Source of the DNA: Tenrec ecaudatus
Lineage: Eukaryota; Chordata; Mammalia; Afrosoricida; Tenrecidae
DNA length: 64,000 nucleotides
Reading direction: 5' to 3'
Assembly: GCF_050624435.1 (NCBI RefSeq)
Contig: NC_134545.1
Coordinates: forward strand, 88,626,063 to 88,690,062
Both the position numbers and the translations under genes were made by a program. Under the pieces are notes generated by a model. It was not told the DNA's origin. It worked only from the letters and a program-made list of their open reading frames with translations, and did not search any database. This document shows positions 12,663 to 23,673 of this stretch, piece by piece. The first letter of the stretch is position 1, and every line of letters starts with the position of its first letter.

Positions 12663-13229
12663 CCATCCTGCACACCCAGGTGGTATCAGCCATCCTGCAC
12701 AGCCAGGTGGCATCAGCCATCCTGCACACCCAGGTGGTATCAGCCATCCTGCACAGCCAGGTGGCATCAGCCATCCTGCACACCCAGGTGGTATCAGCCA
12801 TCCTGCACAGCCAGGTGGCATCAGCCATCCTGCACACCCAGGTGGTATCAGCCATCCTGCACACCCAGGTGGCATCAGCCATCTTGCACACCCAGGTGGT
12901 ATCAGCCATCCTGCACACCCAGGTGGCATCAGCCATCCTGCACACCCAGGTGGCATCAGCCATCCTGCACACCCAGGTGGCATCAGCCATCCTGCACACC
13001 CAGGTGGCATCAGCCATCCTGCACAGCCAGGTGGCATCAGCCATCCTGCACACCCAGGTGGCATCAGCCATCTTGCACACCCAGGTGGCATCAGCCATCC
13101 TGCACACCCAGGTGGCATCAGCCATCCTGCACACCCAGGTGGCATCAGCCATCTTGCACACCCAGGTGGCATCAGCCATCCTGCACACCCAGGTGGCATC
13201 AGCCATCCTGCACACCCAGGTGGCATCAG
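12663..13229. repeat. 27-bp minisatellite, exactly 21 units
   Basis: The array is 567 bp = 21 x 27 with no indel between units. Units differ only at three sites: ccatcC/Ttgcac, cacaC/Gccagg and ggtgG-T/C-atcag. The first seven units alternate strictly between two types (54-bp higher-order period). Two of the last six units carry the T variant, 81 bp apart. Because 27 is a multiple of 3, most reading frames on both strands stay open through the array (for example a 9-residue AILHTQVAS repeat on +). The flanks do not support a gene. Confidence 0.98.
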
Positions 13230-13758
13230 TAGGTAGGCTCCTTTCTCCTGTGCACTACAACTCTGCCCAATAGCAGGAAAGAGCGAAAAGAGTGATTCCT
13301 CGTTCTTGACTTCACGATTCTTGAGATGAGGCCCTGGAATGAAGGTCTGAAGTTTGTTTTTCCCATGGGGAATGATTCCCACATGGTGTTAGTTGACTCA
13401 AAGGACAAGCTCTTGCTTGTTCTGGTCCTGGAGTTTTTACAGTCTTATTGTCTATCTTCGTTTTGGGGATTCTGTTGCCAGCATATTTTAAATTTGATGC
13501 TCTAATCTCTAAATGTTTACATGTTATAACTCCAACCTCAAGGCATTTTCAGGTGAAGGCACGACACAGGCACTCCTTGATTTTATTTGAAGCAGGTACA
13601 GTCTAGACCACAGGCAGTGCTGTTAGACATAGCCAGTCATTGTAAGGGGTTGGTAAAACCATGCTGCCATCTGATAGTTTTGAAGGATACTTAGATCTAC
13701 AAAAAGAACATTTTTAAATGAAAAAAAAAATTTTTCCCCAGTACTTGTTCTAAAAAGA
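13230..13758. other. Unassigned unique sequence
   Basis: No feature recognised between the minisatellite and the SPIN element. A short A-rich run lies near 13720. Confidence 0.35.
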
Positions 13759-13759
13759 G

Positions 13760-13954
13760 CTGGGGTTCTCAACCTGTGGGTCGCAACCCCTTTGGGGGGT
13801 CTAATGACCCTTTCACAGGGGTCACCCCACTCATAACAGTAGCAAAATGACAGTGATGAAGTAGCAACAAAAATAATTTTATGGTTGGGGGGATCACCAC
13901 CACATGAGGAACTGTATGAAGGGGTCGCGACCTGAGGAAGGTTGAGAACCGCTG
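13760..13954 (+). mobile_element. SPIN-type hAT MITE with perfect 8-bp duplication
   Basis: 195-bp element flanked by identical aaaaagag at 13752-13759 and 13955-13962. Internal motifs ggtcgcaacccctttggggg and the 3' TIR (reverse complement cagcggttctcaaccttcc) match the other copies. The left terminus is missing one base compared with them. Confidence 0.93.
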
Positions 13955-14009
13955 AAAAAGAGGCTTAGACAACTCCTGTGACTTCTGTTCTTCATTTGTT
14001 CTCGCATGC

Positions 14010-14212
14010 GGAGGAGCCCTGGTAGAGTGCTTACTCGTGGGGTTTGATCCACACATCAGCAGTTCGAAACCATCAGCCTATCATCTGGAGAAAGATGGGC
14101 TTTCTACTCCACTTACAGCCCCAGAACTTCATGGGGGCAGTTCTATCCTGTCCTGTAGCATTTCTGAGTCAGCATCGACTCAGTGACAGTGAGCTTGGTT
14201 TGTTTTTCTTCA
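14010..14212 (+). mobile_element. AfroSINE
   Basis: Head gagccctggtagagtgctta, box-B-like gcagttcgaaaccatc, and tail gactcagtgacagtgagctt are all present, so this copy is near full length. Confidence 0.9.
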
Positions 14213-14474
14213 TGCTGAGTGCCAATCGACATACCCAAGCGATCCACAATAGGAAGAGACTTTCCCCCCCCTTTTAATCAGAAAGGAGTGTTTTATTGAA
14301 ATATAAATGGGCACAGGCTTGTAGACCAATTCCTTCAGACAGTACATGAGGCAGAGTGTGAAAACTAATAAGAAGGGGTCCTTCCCTGCTGAAACCATTC
14401 ATTATAGGCATGAAGCACATTCTTTGTTGCAACCATTTAAACAAAATAGCGAAATACTCATCACTTCTACATTT

Positions 14475-14675
14475 GCTCACTGCCGTTGGGTCGATTCCAA
14501 CTCCTAGTGACCCTATAGGACAGGGTCCAGCAGTCTCTGTGGGTTTCCAATTCTGTAACTATTTATGAGAGTAGAAAGCCTCATCTTTCTCCTGTGGAAC
14601 TACTGGTGGTTTCAAACTGCTGATCACAGAGTTAGCAGCCCAACATGTAACCCACTATGCTAGCAGGGCTCCTGG
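14475..14675 (-). mobile_element. AfroSINE
   Basis: Antisense copy running from cactgccgttgggtcgattc to gctagcagggctcctggg; near full length. Confidence 0.92.
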
Positions 14676-14836
14676 GGGAATTTTTAGAAATAAGTGATTT
14701 ATATCATATAAACTCTATTAAGAGTTTTCTGTGGACTTCTAATAAACATAAATATTAAAAACACAACACAGCCTACTGGCTTCACAAGCCCACATAACTC
14801 ATTAGAATTTACCTTAAGAAATGGGAATTTAATATC

Positions 14837-15064
14837 AGACAGTGCAAGACATTAAATAATAATTTATAAATTATCAAGGGTTCATGAGGGAGGTAGGAGG
14901 AGGGAGGGGGTAATGAGGAGCTGATACCAAGGGCTCAAGTAGAAAGCAAATGTTTTGAGAATGATGAAGGCAACACATGTACAAATGGACTTGACACATG
15001 GATGTATGTATGGCTTGTGATAAGAGTTGTATGAGCCCCCAATAAAATGATTTATTTAAAAAGA
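14837..15064 (+). mobile_element. A-tailed retroposon, short 3' fragment
   Basis: The last 0.23 kb of the family on + : attatcaagggttcatgagg through gagccc-ccaataaaatga and an A-rich tail. A possible duplicated target (aagaaatgggaattta at about 14817 and aagaaatgggagttta at about 15240) encloses it with about 170 bp of extra sequence, so the exact boundary is unsure. Confidence 0.75.
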
Positions 15065-15289
15065 AAAAGGATTAAGGGCCAAAGAGTTTATGTTAGTGAG
15101 TGGGAAAAAGTGGGTAGAAAGGTTGCACAACTTGACTGAATCTATGCCAGCACGTTGTACATACAGAAATCATTGGCATGGGTTTTGCTGTGTATATTCT
15201 CAACGACAACAAAATAAATAAGGTTCAGAGAGGGCGGGGGAAGAAATGGGAGTTTAGAAGCAAGAATAATTTTCATATAGCAAAACATG

Positions 15290-16269
15290 CTTGTATTTAG
15301 GCCTCTGTAAATGCCCTTTGCCTCCGAGTTCTTTCCTCTATTTACTTTTACTTTCCTCTTGTCCCACTATCATGCTCAGCCTTCATCTGGGTTTCAGTAA
15401 TTCCTCTCCGTTACATTGCCCTTGATCACGCCCTACCAGGCCTCCTACACCCTCCTCGCCATCAATTTTGGATCACTTGTTCCTTTGTCCCTGGGTTTGT
15501 TAACATCCACTTACTTTCTCCTGCCTCCCCCTCTCCCATGTCACCCCAAAACCATCTATCCTGTTGTTTTCTCCTCCAGATTTTTTATCTAGCCTATCTT
15601 ATCTAGATAGATCTGCAGAGATAATGATATGCACAAAAAACAAGACAGAACAAAACAAAGTAACAAAAGAAAAGAAAACAACAACAATAAATGAATTACC
15701 CCCCAAAAGAAAAGCCTGTAAATAGCTCAAGGTCTGTTTGTTGACCTTTAGGAGTGTTTTCCGGTTGAATCTGATGGGGTGCCTCACCCTGGCCCCCAAA
15801 CCTATTTTTAGTATTCGCTTGGGACTTTGTTGCTCTGCTCCCTTTGCTGTTCTGTTGCACATCCTTAGTATTTTGCCTCAGTGTGGTGGGGTCAGATTGG
15901 GCGCAATTCCTGCACTGTGTCTCCAGTGTTTTCTCCCGTAGTGGAGCCAGCCATATGGTCCTCTCTGTGCATTGGCTGCTCTGAGCAGGGATATCATCCT
16001 CAAGGCTTGGTGGGCTGAGATGTGCTCCACAATCTCTTCCTCCCCCTTCATTTGCTCCTCTGTGTTCTGATCAGACATGTCCCTCTCCCTGAGCTGTAGC
16101 TTCAGTGCTGTCATTTGAAGTAAATTCTTCTGGGGGAAGGGGGCATTGTTCACGTAGTTGGGATTGGGGCCAGCCCCTCAGACTTCTCTACTGGTTCCCT
16201 GCTTCATGCTGGTATGTTGCATTGACATCTTGGAGCACCAGGTTGAAGTCTGGTCCATCTTTCCCAGTC
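15290..16269 (-). mobile_element. A-tailed retroposon, inverted 5' half
   Basis: The 5' part of one family copy, in the opposite orientation to its 3' part (16270-17800). Its order is continuous with the 3' part only after inversion, as twin priming produces. It reaches further upstream than any other copy here. In the sense direction it holds an open frame of about 91 codons (15878-16153) with no similarity that I recognise. Confidence 0.65.
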
Positions 16270-17800
16270 ATGTACATATGTAAATGTATTTATATATGAT
16301 GATGGGTGTTAGATTCGGGAAGGGAACGCCAGCCCACCTTGGGCGCACGGCAGAATACCACCAGTTGAGATGCAAACACGGCAAAAGGAGTTTTATTTTT
16401 GGACTAGCTAGAGCTAGGGCTTTTTTCCCCTGCACTTCCCTGCTCAGCGGGACCCAGCATCCAGAAGGGAATCAGCCCCGAGTTCTTTGTTCCCTGGGCT
16501 TTTATGGGGCTAGAGATCGGGGGCAGTCCAGTGTTGCTGTTCTTTAAACTTATTGGAGAAAACTTCTGGCATCAGTGTTGTCTAGTGGTGGTTGGCGAGT
16601 AGTTTCGCGCGTATTCTCTTGACTGGTCAATTGGGGATGTTGGTCGCTGCTCCCTACTGGTCAGTCTGGGAGAGGTGATGCCTTCTCTGACAGAATTACC
16701 TCAGTATCCAGGAATCTGAAATTAGAGCTTAAACCTGCCCCAGACTTTGGTTTTATATGGCCTGTCATGGTGCTGGTGCCGGCAGTTGTAAACCAGGACC
16801 CCACAGGGGAAATAGATCTATGCACATATAATTTATAGGTTTAGTATTAAGGTAGCAGATGGACATTGGGTCTCTTCTACTCAAGTACTCTTTCAATGCA
16901 AGAAAACTTTGTTCTATTAAACTGGCATTCCATGATGCTCACCTTCCCGAAACAATCACTGAAGATAAAGCGGGTGCATAAGCAAATGTGCTGAAGAAAG
17001 CTGATGGTGCCCGACCAAAAGATAGAGTGTCTGGGGTCTTAAAGGCTTGAAGATAAACAAGTGGTCATCTAGCTGAGAAGCAATAAAGCCCACATGGAAG
17101 AAGCACACCAGCCTGTGTGATCAAGAAGTGTCGATGGGATGAGGTATCAGAACAAAAAATCGTATCATTGTGAAGGAGGGGGAGTGTCAAGTGGAGACCC
17201 AAAGCCCATCTGTAGGCAACTTGACATCCCCTTACAGAAGGGTCTTGGGGAGCAGACGAGTCAGTCAGGGTGTAGTATAGCAATGATGAAACATAGAACT
17301 TTTCCTCTAGTTCTTTAATGTCTCCTCCTCCCCACTATCATGATCCCAATTCTACCTTACAAATCTGACTAGACTAGAGGATGTACACTGGTACAGATAA
17401 GAACTGGAAACAGGGGAAATCCAGGACAGATAAACTCTTCAGGACCAGCAATGAGATTAGTGATACCAGGAGGGTAAGGGGAATGTGGGGTAGAAAGGGG
17501 GAACTGATCTCAATGATCTACATATAGCGCCCCTCCCTGGGGGATGGACAACAGAAAAGTGGGTGAAGGGAGACGTCGGATAGTGTAAGACATGACAAAA
17601 TAATCAATATTTTTAATTATCAAGGGTTCATGGTGGGGGCAGGGAAAAATGAGGAGCTGATACCAAGGGCTCAAGTAGAAAGCAAATGTTTTGATAATGA
17701 TGATGGCAACAAATGTACAAATGTGCTTGACACAATGGATGGATGTATGGATTGTGATAAGAGTTGTATGAACCCCCAATAAAATGATTTTTAAAAGAAA
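16270..17800 (+). mobile_element. A-tailed retroposon, 3' half (interrupted by LTR)
   Basis: Sense-strand 3' part, about 1.03 kb after removing the LTR at 16310-16808. It ends in aacccccaataaaatgattt and an A-rich tail at about 17800. The sequences either side of the LTR (tttatatatgatgatggg and ggggaaatagatct) join to match the uninterrupted family sequence. Confidence 0.8.
16310..16808 (-). mobile_element. Solo LTR, gammaretrovirus-like (fossil)
   Basis: About 500 bp with TG...CA ends. On the - strand it shows a cataaaagcccaggg TATA-like block, then aataaaactccttttgcc, a classic class-I (gammaretroviral) R-region polyadenylation arrangement. It is inserted in the retroposon, with GGG-type bases repeated at each side. 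No internal viral sequence remains. Confidence 0.8.
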
Positions 17801-18980
17801 TGAAAATGTGGGGTCCTTGTTCAAAATGCAGACAAAGATACCATTAAAGGCCCTGAAACAGAAAAACATAACACCCAGAAACAAAAACCAAAAAACCATG
17901 CTTATTTTGAATAAAGCAAAAGAGCTCCAGCACAGCACAAACTCAGTTTGAGATGAGTCTGATTCGTCCCCAGGTCATTCTTCCCTCAGACATGCGGTCT
18001 CCGTGAGCAAACCTTCGATTCATATTTGGTGCTTACACTGGGCAGCTCGGGCTACCTCGGCAGGTCTGAGAACTTTGCTACAGGGCAGCAGCAGAGAATG
18101 GATCCCTTGACCTCAGGGGAGGGAGGTCGGTTGGAATCTCAAAGACCTTGGTGGCTATACCTGAACTCACACTTTCTGTTGCACCACCAGGTGTGGGTGT
18201 TCCCAAAAAGGGTATTTATTTTAGGTATTTTCCCTTTTTAAAGAAAGCTTATGATCTGGTGGTGATTTCTGAAAACGGAAGATGGATGACAAAAGAAGGA
18301 AATAGAATGTGGCTCCTTGAGACCTTCTTTGCCAAGAACACAACTTGGCTCCACCTTTAATATTACTCTTGACTTTAGACTTCTTACGGTCTATTTCTGG
18401 ATTGTGTTTATGTAACAAGTGTTTTTTGTTGTTTCCGGCATACGATAAATACTTCCTGTTTGCTCTTTTCAATGACTGAAAAGTGGAGTTAGTGCTCATC
18501 CCGTGAAGGCAGTTGCAAATCCAACAGAGTTCACGCTAAGTCTCAAATAGTCATCAGATTTTTTTGGTTTAGTCTTAAGTATTTACTAGAAACCTCGACT
18601 ACCTGTTTCTTTCTTTTGCAGGAAGGCAGGTGGGAACAATGATCTTCCTTTGCTGCCATAATAGTAGTCCTTTCTGAGATGCATTGAAGGAGCAGGAGAA
18701 GAAATCTGTGGCCAGGACTCTTTCTGGTTGAGTTTGGTCGGTATCCACAGAGTAAGGTGTACTAACCTGCTTGAGGTGGCTGTGCCAGTAGCGGGAGCTT
18801 GCACTTCCTGGACCATATCTTGTGCTGAATCAGCGTGTGACTCAGCTTTTCTCAGGGTGGGGGGCTGAGGGTGGAATACCCTACGGCAGGTCTTCCCTGA
18901 AACATTATGATAGAATCTTTCATTAGAATGTTGACACATCTCTTACCTGCCAAAAGCAAATAAAAGGTAGACAATCCCTA
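17801..18980. other. Unassigned unique sequence
   Basis: No exon or repeat that I can name in about 1.2 kb. Open frames (for example 18586-18939 on -) lack domains or splice context. Confidence 0.35.
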
Positions 18981-18984
18981 ACAT

Positions 18985-19175
18985 GTTAGGTTTGTGAAAC
19001 ACCAAGTTGGGCTGCTAACTGCAAGGTCAGCAGTTCAAAGCCACCAGGCCTTCTGAGGGTGAAAGATGGGCTTTGTACTCCCATAAAGAGTTATAGTCCC
19101 AGAAACTCACAGGGGCAGTTCTACCCTGTCCTGGGGGTCACTCTGAGCCAGCCTCCAGTCCATGGCAGTGAATGA
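18985..19175 (+). mobile_element. AfroSINE
   Basis: ggctgctaactgcaaggtca, agcagttcaaagccacc and ccatggcagtgaatgag mark a nearly complete copy with an eroded head. Confidence 0.88.
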
Positions 19176-19770
19176 GCGACTCAGCCCTCCCTCCTTATCT
19201 TGATGTTACTTAGCCATGGCTTATTGGCATAAGGGGAAATCCGCATCCTTTCCAGAAAGAAGAAGAAAGATCAGCAGTGGGGGAGAATAATCATCAAAGA
19301 AGCTACATGAAAAGAAGAAATCATACTCCACTTTAACCCAAAAGTAAAATGTAAAAACTCATCCAAAATGCTTATAATGATGTAACTAACATACATTAAG
19401 CAGTGAAGCTTGTCTATCTCAAAAACTCTTAAACTTAAAAAAAAAGTGAATATTGAGACACGTAGAGAAACTTACTGGTTGATTGGCTGCATGAGCGGTT
19501 TTGTTACTTTCTTAACGGAAGAATGTACTCATACAAGTCATGAATGAATAATCGCAACATGAGCATGTCATACAACCACCACCGAAAGCCAGGAACAGAA
19601 TGTTCCCGGCACCTCAGGACACCCACTTGTCATAAACGTTTAGCACCATAAATTTGAAATTAATAAAACAGATTCATATCATGTATAGCCTTTTGCTCAA
19701 CACTGTGCTCAACATTATGTTTGTCAGATTCATTCCTATGGTTGTTTGTAGGTTTGTTTGTTTTTAATTA
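19176..19770. other. Unassigned sequence
   Basis: AT-rich intergenic DNA without a feature that I can support. Confidence 0.35.
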
Positions 19771-20690
19771 CAAATGATACATTATTTCTGTCACTCTTGT
19801 CTTGAATTTTTTCTACTTTATTATTTTAATAATAGTTTTATTGACATCTCTCACACAAGCCAATATATCCATTCACATACAATTCTGTTATTCAATCTCA
19901 TCAAGTGGGGCTATATAATCATCAACGCTATCAGCTTGATACCAAGGGCTCAAGTAGAAAGCAGATGTTTTGAGAATGATGATGGCAACAAATGTACAAA
20001 TGTGCTTGACACAATGGATGGATGGATGGATGGATTGGGATGAATTGTACGAGCCCCCAATGAAATGATTTTTAAAAATGCTATCAGCTGTCTATTCCCC
20101 TCCTTCCTTCCCATTCCCTCAGGACCCATTACTCCTGTTACTAATTTCTTTCTTTCTTCCCTTGTCCCCCACTTCCCCTCCATCTCTTCCCATACCCTCA
20201 GGGAACACTTACTTCTGTTACTATTTCTAAAAGGTTATCTATCTTGACTTTCATATACCGAACAATCTTAAATATACAAATGAACATACACAAATCTAAC
20301 ATAGTTAATGAGTTAAACAAATAAAAACCATAATAGTAAGGGGAGTAAATATTAAAGAACTAGAGGTTGTTTATGTAGTTCTTCAGTGCTATACCACACC
20401 CTGGATTTATCATCCATTCCTGTGGCCCTTCTGAGAGGAACTGTCCAATTACCTTGCAGGTGAGTTTTGGGTCTCCATTGCATCCAGGCTCCTTCACCTC
20501 GAGTTGGTTGTGCATTTTTGAACTTCAGATACCTCTTCCTGTCAACACCTCATGATCACATGGGCTGGCTGGTGTGATTCTTCCACGTGGGCTTTAATGT
20601 GTCCATGCCAGATGGCTGCTTGTTTAATTACAAGCCTTTAAGACCCCAGGGGCTGTATCTTTTGCTAGCTGGGAACCATCAGCTGTGTGC
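19771..20690 (-). mobile_element. Old relative of the A-tailed retroposon / L1 3' region
   Basis: Antisense sequence that follows the same order as the younger copies (aaagaactagaggttgttta, acctcatgatcacatgggct, ttcttccacgtgggcttta, aagcctttaagaccccaggg) but much more diverged. It carries a younger copy inside it at about 19937-20085. Confidence 0.6.
19937..20085 (+). mobile_element. A-tailed retroposon, 150-bp 3' fragment
   Basis: Short 3' end on +, from gataccaagggctcaagtag to gagcccccaatgaaatgat plus tail. Flanking duplication: aacgctatcag just before and aatgctatcag just after. It contains a small (GGAT)n run at 20012-20036. Confidence 0.88.
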
Positions 20691-21300
20691 AGGTAATTTT
20701 TATCACCGCACAATTTTCCATTGTATGGAGATACTACATTTTATTTGGATAATGAAATTTATCACTGATCATGCATTTTATAAGTTCTGTGCTATGTGAA
20801 CAGTTTTTATGCTATCATATTTTATAAACACATAGTTTTGATATTTTATAGTTTTCTATGTTGCACTTTTTGCACATCTTTCCTAGGTTTTTGATGTTTT
20901 GATGCCATTTAGACACAGAATCTTTTGAAGTTTAAATTTATGTCACTTTATAATTAGAAGTAGAATTGATTTTTAATATATTGATCTTATATGTAATAAA
21001 CTCACTAGAGTTACTTATTAATTGAAATAAATTTTGTAGATACTTTATTTTAATGCTTTCTGCATACTCAATTATATTAACTGCAAACAGTGAGACTTTT
21101 CTTCTGTCCTTTCCAGTCCGTACACATTTTTTTTTCATGTCTTATTGTAGAACTTCCAGTATAATTGGTAATTGTGAGCATCTTTGCCATTCTCAATTTC
21201 AGAGGAAACGTTTCAGCATTTCACCATTTGTTTTTAAGAAATTGTCAGATTAAAAAAATTTCTTTTGGTTGCTAATTTTCTTTTTAAAAGTCAGTAATTA
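20691..21300 (-). mobile_element. Old L1 ORF2 fragment
   Basis: Antisense L1 reverse-transcriptase region: the gtagaacttccagtataatt to tctcaatttcagaggaaacg stretch follows the standard antisense ORF2 order. Confidence 0.55.
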
Positions 21301-22750
21301 GTTAATTATCAATACTTGTCAAAACTTTCATGTTTTGTTGTCGCAAGTTTTACTTAACAAAAATTTGTCATTTTAACCATTTTTAAATGTGTCATCCAGT
21401 GACATTAATGACATGCACCAGTTCCAAGACTTTTTCATCACCTTCAAATGCTTTTTATGAACCATCTGGCTAGATGGTCATATGATTAAATAAAATACTG
21501 TTAACAGGGAAAATACTGTTTTTGAGATGCTAAACCAGCTTTGCAAGGTGGGATTAAACCCAGTTTTTTTTCTTTATACATGTTGATTTTAAAATTTTTG
21601 TTTGTTTGTTTGTTCTTAGGAATAAAGAGCATTAGGATTATAATTTTCTCAGCTGGCAGAGTCTAGCAAACAGATAAGGACTTATTTTTAGTATGTTTAT
21701 CCATAATTACTGAGCACAGAAGTACAATGAAAAAGAAAAAAATTTCCAAGAAAAACTTGAAAAGAAACTTTCAGTTTTCTTGTTTTAAATTGAAGTGAAG
21801 CACCTCTCTTCTTTTAGCTCCAATTGGAGTCTGGGCGCAGCGACCTTGGGGCATTTGGTATATTTGAAAATTCTTTTGTATGGCTCCAATTGGAGTCTGG
21901 GCACAGCCACCTTGGGAAGGAGGATTGCTACCTCTGATATTGATTAGAAAGCCAGATTCAATGTAGCCGTGAGTTGAGATATGAATGAATGTAGATGCAA
22001 ATAATTTCACTTATGAGTATGATAAATATTTAAATCTGAAGCATTACTTGCAAAAGACTTTACTCTGTTGATCAGTTGACTGCCTGCATTGGGAAAATTG
22101 CGGGACAGCTTGGACGTGGGCCTCAGAATCCAAGCTGTGTTCTTTGAGCCATTCTGTCTGTGTCTGGATAATGAGTTTCTTCACTGATCATGAAGATGGC
22201 ACACAATGGGCATGATTTCATTCTGTTCGAGACATAAGATTGCCATGTGTTGGTGTCTGCTGGATAGCAACCAACAATAACCACAATGAGTTTTCCAAAT
22301 CCTTTTCTTCCATATCTCTGGGTAATTATGGCGCACAGACCAGAATAAACAGGGAAGAATGCAGAGGGCACCACACCATGAGACTAGGGCTGCCCAGAGC
22401 TCTTTGGCAGGCAGATTCTCTATTGCCTTCAGGAATCAGCTGTGTCAGTCAACACCCAGCAATGCATTGGACTTTCCTACTTATGAAGAACAAGCAATGG
22501 ACAAGTTACTCTCAACCTCCGAGGATTTCTGAGAGGAAGATGAGTCAAGACTCAATCATCTGTATTTTCCTAAGTTTCAGCAACGGCTTTGCTCCTTAAT
22601 CAGCTGGGAACCACGGAGCTCCTTTTGCTTGAAGATGACTGGTGTAGAGCGTGGGCAGAAGCAGGTGCACTGTGTCCACCTCCCCCGGTTCTTGTTATCC
22701 CTTCTGTTTGGGATCTCTCATAGCCAGTGACTCTCCACATACTCATTCAA
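21301..22750. other. Unassigned sequence with a 34-bp direct repeat
   Basis: No gene recognised. Two near-identical 34-bp units, 21817-21850 and 21883-21916, share gctccaattggagtctgggc with a perfect 10-base palindrome tccaattgga. Confidence 0.5.
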
Positions 22751-22754
22751 AACT

Positions 22755-22950
22755 CACTGCCGGCGAGTGCATTCTGATTCATACGAACTTTAGAGGACAG
22801 GGTCTAACTGCCCCTGTGGCTTCCCAAGACTGTAAACCTTTATGGGAGTAGAAAGCGCCTGGCCTTTCTCCCGCCTCACATTCAGATTCTCAAAAACTCA
22901 GACTCACTGCCACCACGTTGATTCCGATTCATAGTGGTTATCACAAATAA
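22755..22950 (-). mobile_element. Two AfroSINE fragments in tandem
   Basis: 22755-22890 shows antisense AfroSINE from the conserved 3' domain to the middle; 22893-22950 restarts at the 3' domain (actcactgccaccacgttga). The head is missing from both. Confidence 0.7.
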
Positions 22951-23427
22951 CAAAAACATGCAGCAAGCCAGATCTTGTTTTCTTAAAACTTCTGCATTCG
23001 TAAAGCAGTGCCCTACAAATATGAGAAGGGGTTCAGGGAGGAATGGTTAAGGTCTCCGTGGGTGCTCCAGTAGAGCGATGCGTGTCCTACCAACCAGGAC
23101 GCAAAGGCTTCAGGGAATGGGATGGTGGCAGCAGCCCTGCAGGCAGCTAACCATCTCTAACTTTGTCAGGCAGGAGCAACGGTACGAGTAAGAAAAGATG
23201 CCCATTCAAAATACGGCTAGAGAAGAGGAAAGTCGACCTTCACGATGTGGTTACCTGTGAGATCTTTGTTTGTGGATGTGGCATGGCTGAAAACGTGAAG
23301 GAATATCTGCAGACATCCATTCGAAGTCAGGATGTGAAATGTATACGGTATGCATCTAGGAGCATCTGAACTCATCAACAATGAAATCGAACACATGGCG
23401 ATTAATATCCTAGGCAGTGAAGAAGAA

Positions 23428-23462
23428 CCACCACCACCACCACCACCACCACCACCACCACC
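23428..23462. repeat. (CCA)n simple repeat
   Basis: About 11 CCA units at the tail side of the AfroSINE insertion. They produce a poly-Gly stretch in a spurious antisense frame. Confidence 0.95.
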
Positions 23463-23673
23463 CAAACCAAGCTCACTGTCATCAAGTCGTTGGGGACTCA
23501 TAGCGACCCTATAGGACCGGGTAGAGCTGCCTCTGCGAGTTGCTCAGCCTGCTACTGTTTATGGGAGTAGGAAGCGCAGTCTTTCTCCCTTGGAGCAGCT
23601 GGTGGTTTTGAACTGCAGATCTTGCCTAATGAAACCCAATGGGTAACCAACCACTACACCACCAGGCTCCTGT
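23463..23673 (-). mobile_element. AfroSINE inserted in RTE
   Basis: Near full-length antisense AfroSINE. The host sequence tatcctaggca occurs on both sides (about 23407 and 23674), giving the target duplication, with the (CCA)n tail inside. Confidence 0.9.

Noticed and set aside
12663-13229. CRISPR-like regular array
   Set aside because: Units are head-to-tail with no unique spacers, in a mammalian genome. It is a minisatellite.
12518-13273. 251-codon frame with a hydrophobic start and a repeated 9-residue unit
   Set aside because: The repeated part is the 27-bp minisatellite, open in most frames on both strands. There is no splice context, domain or conserved start, so the frame length is not evidence of a gene.
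14010-14100. tRNA gene candidates in + strand SINE heads
   Set aside because: The box-B-like ggttcgaa motifs belong to AfroSINE heads, which are tRNA-derived; none keeps a complete tRNA fold.
23217-23501. Frame with a poly-Gly run
   Set aside because: Produced by the (CCA)n tail of an AfroSINE.
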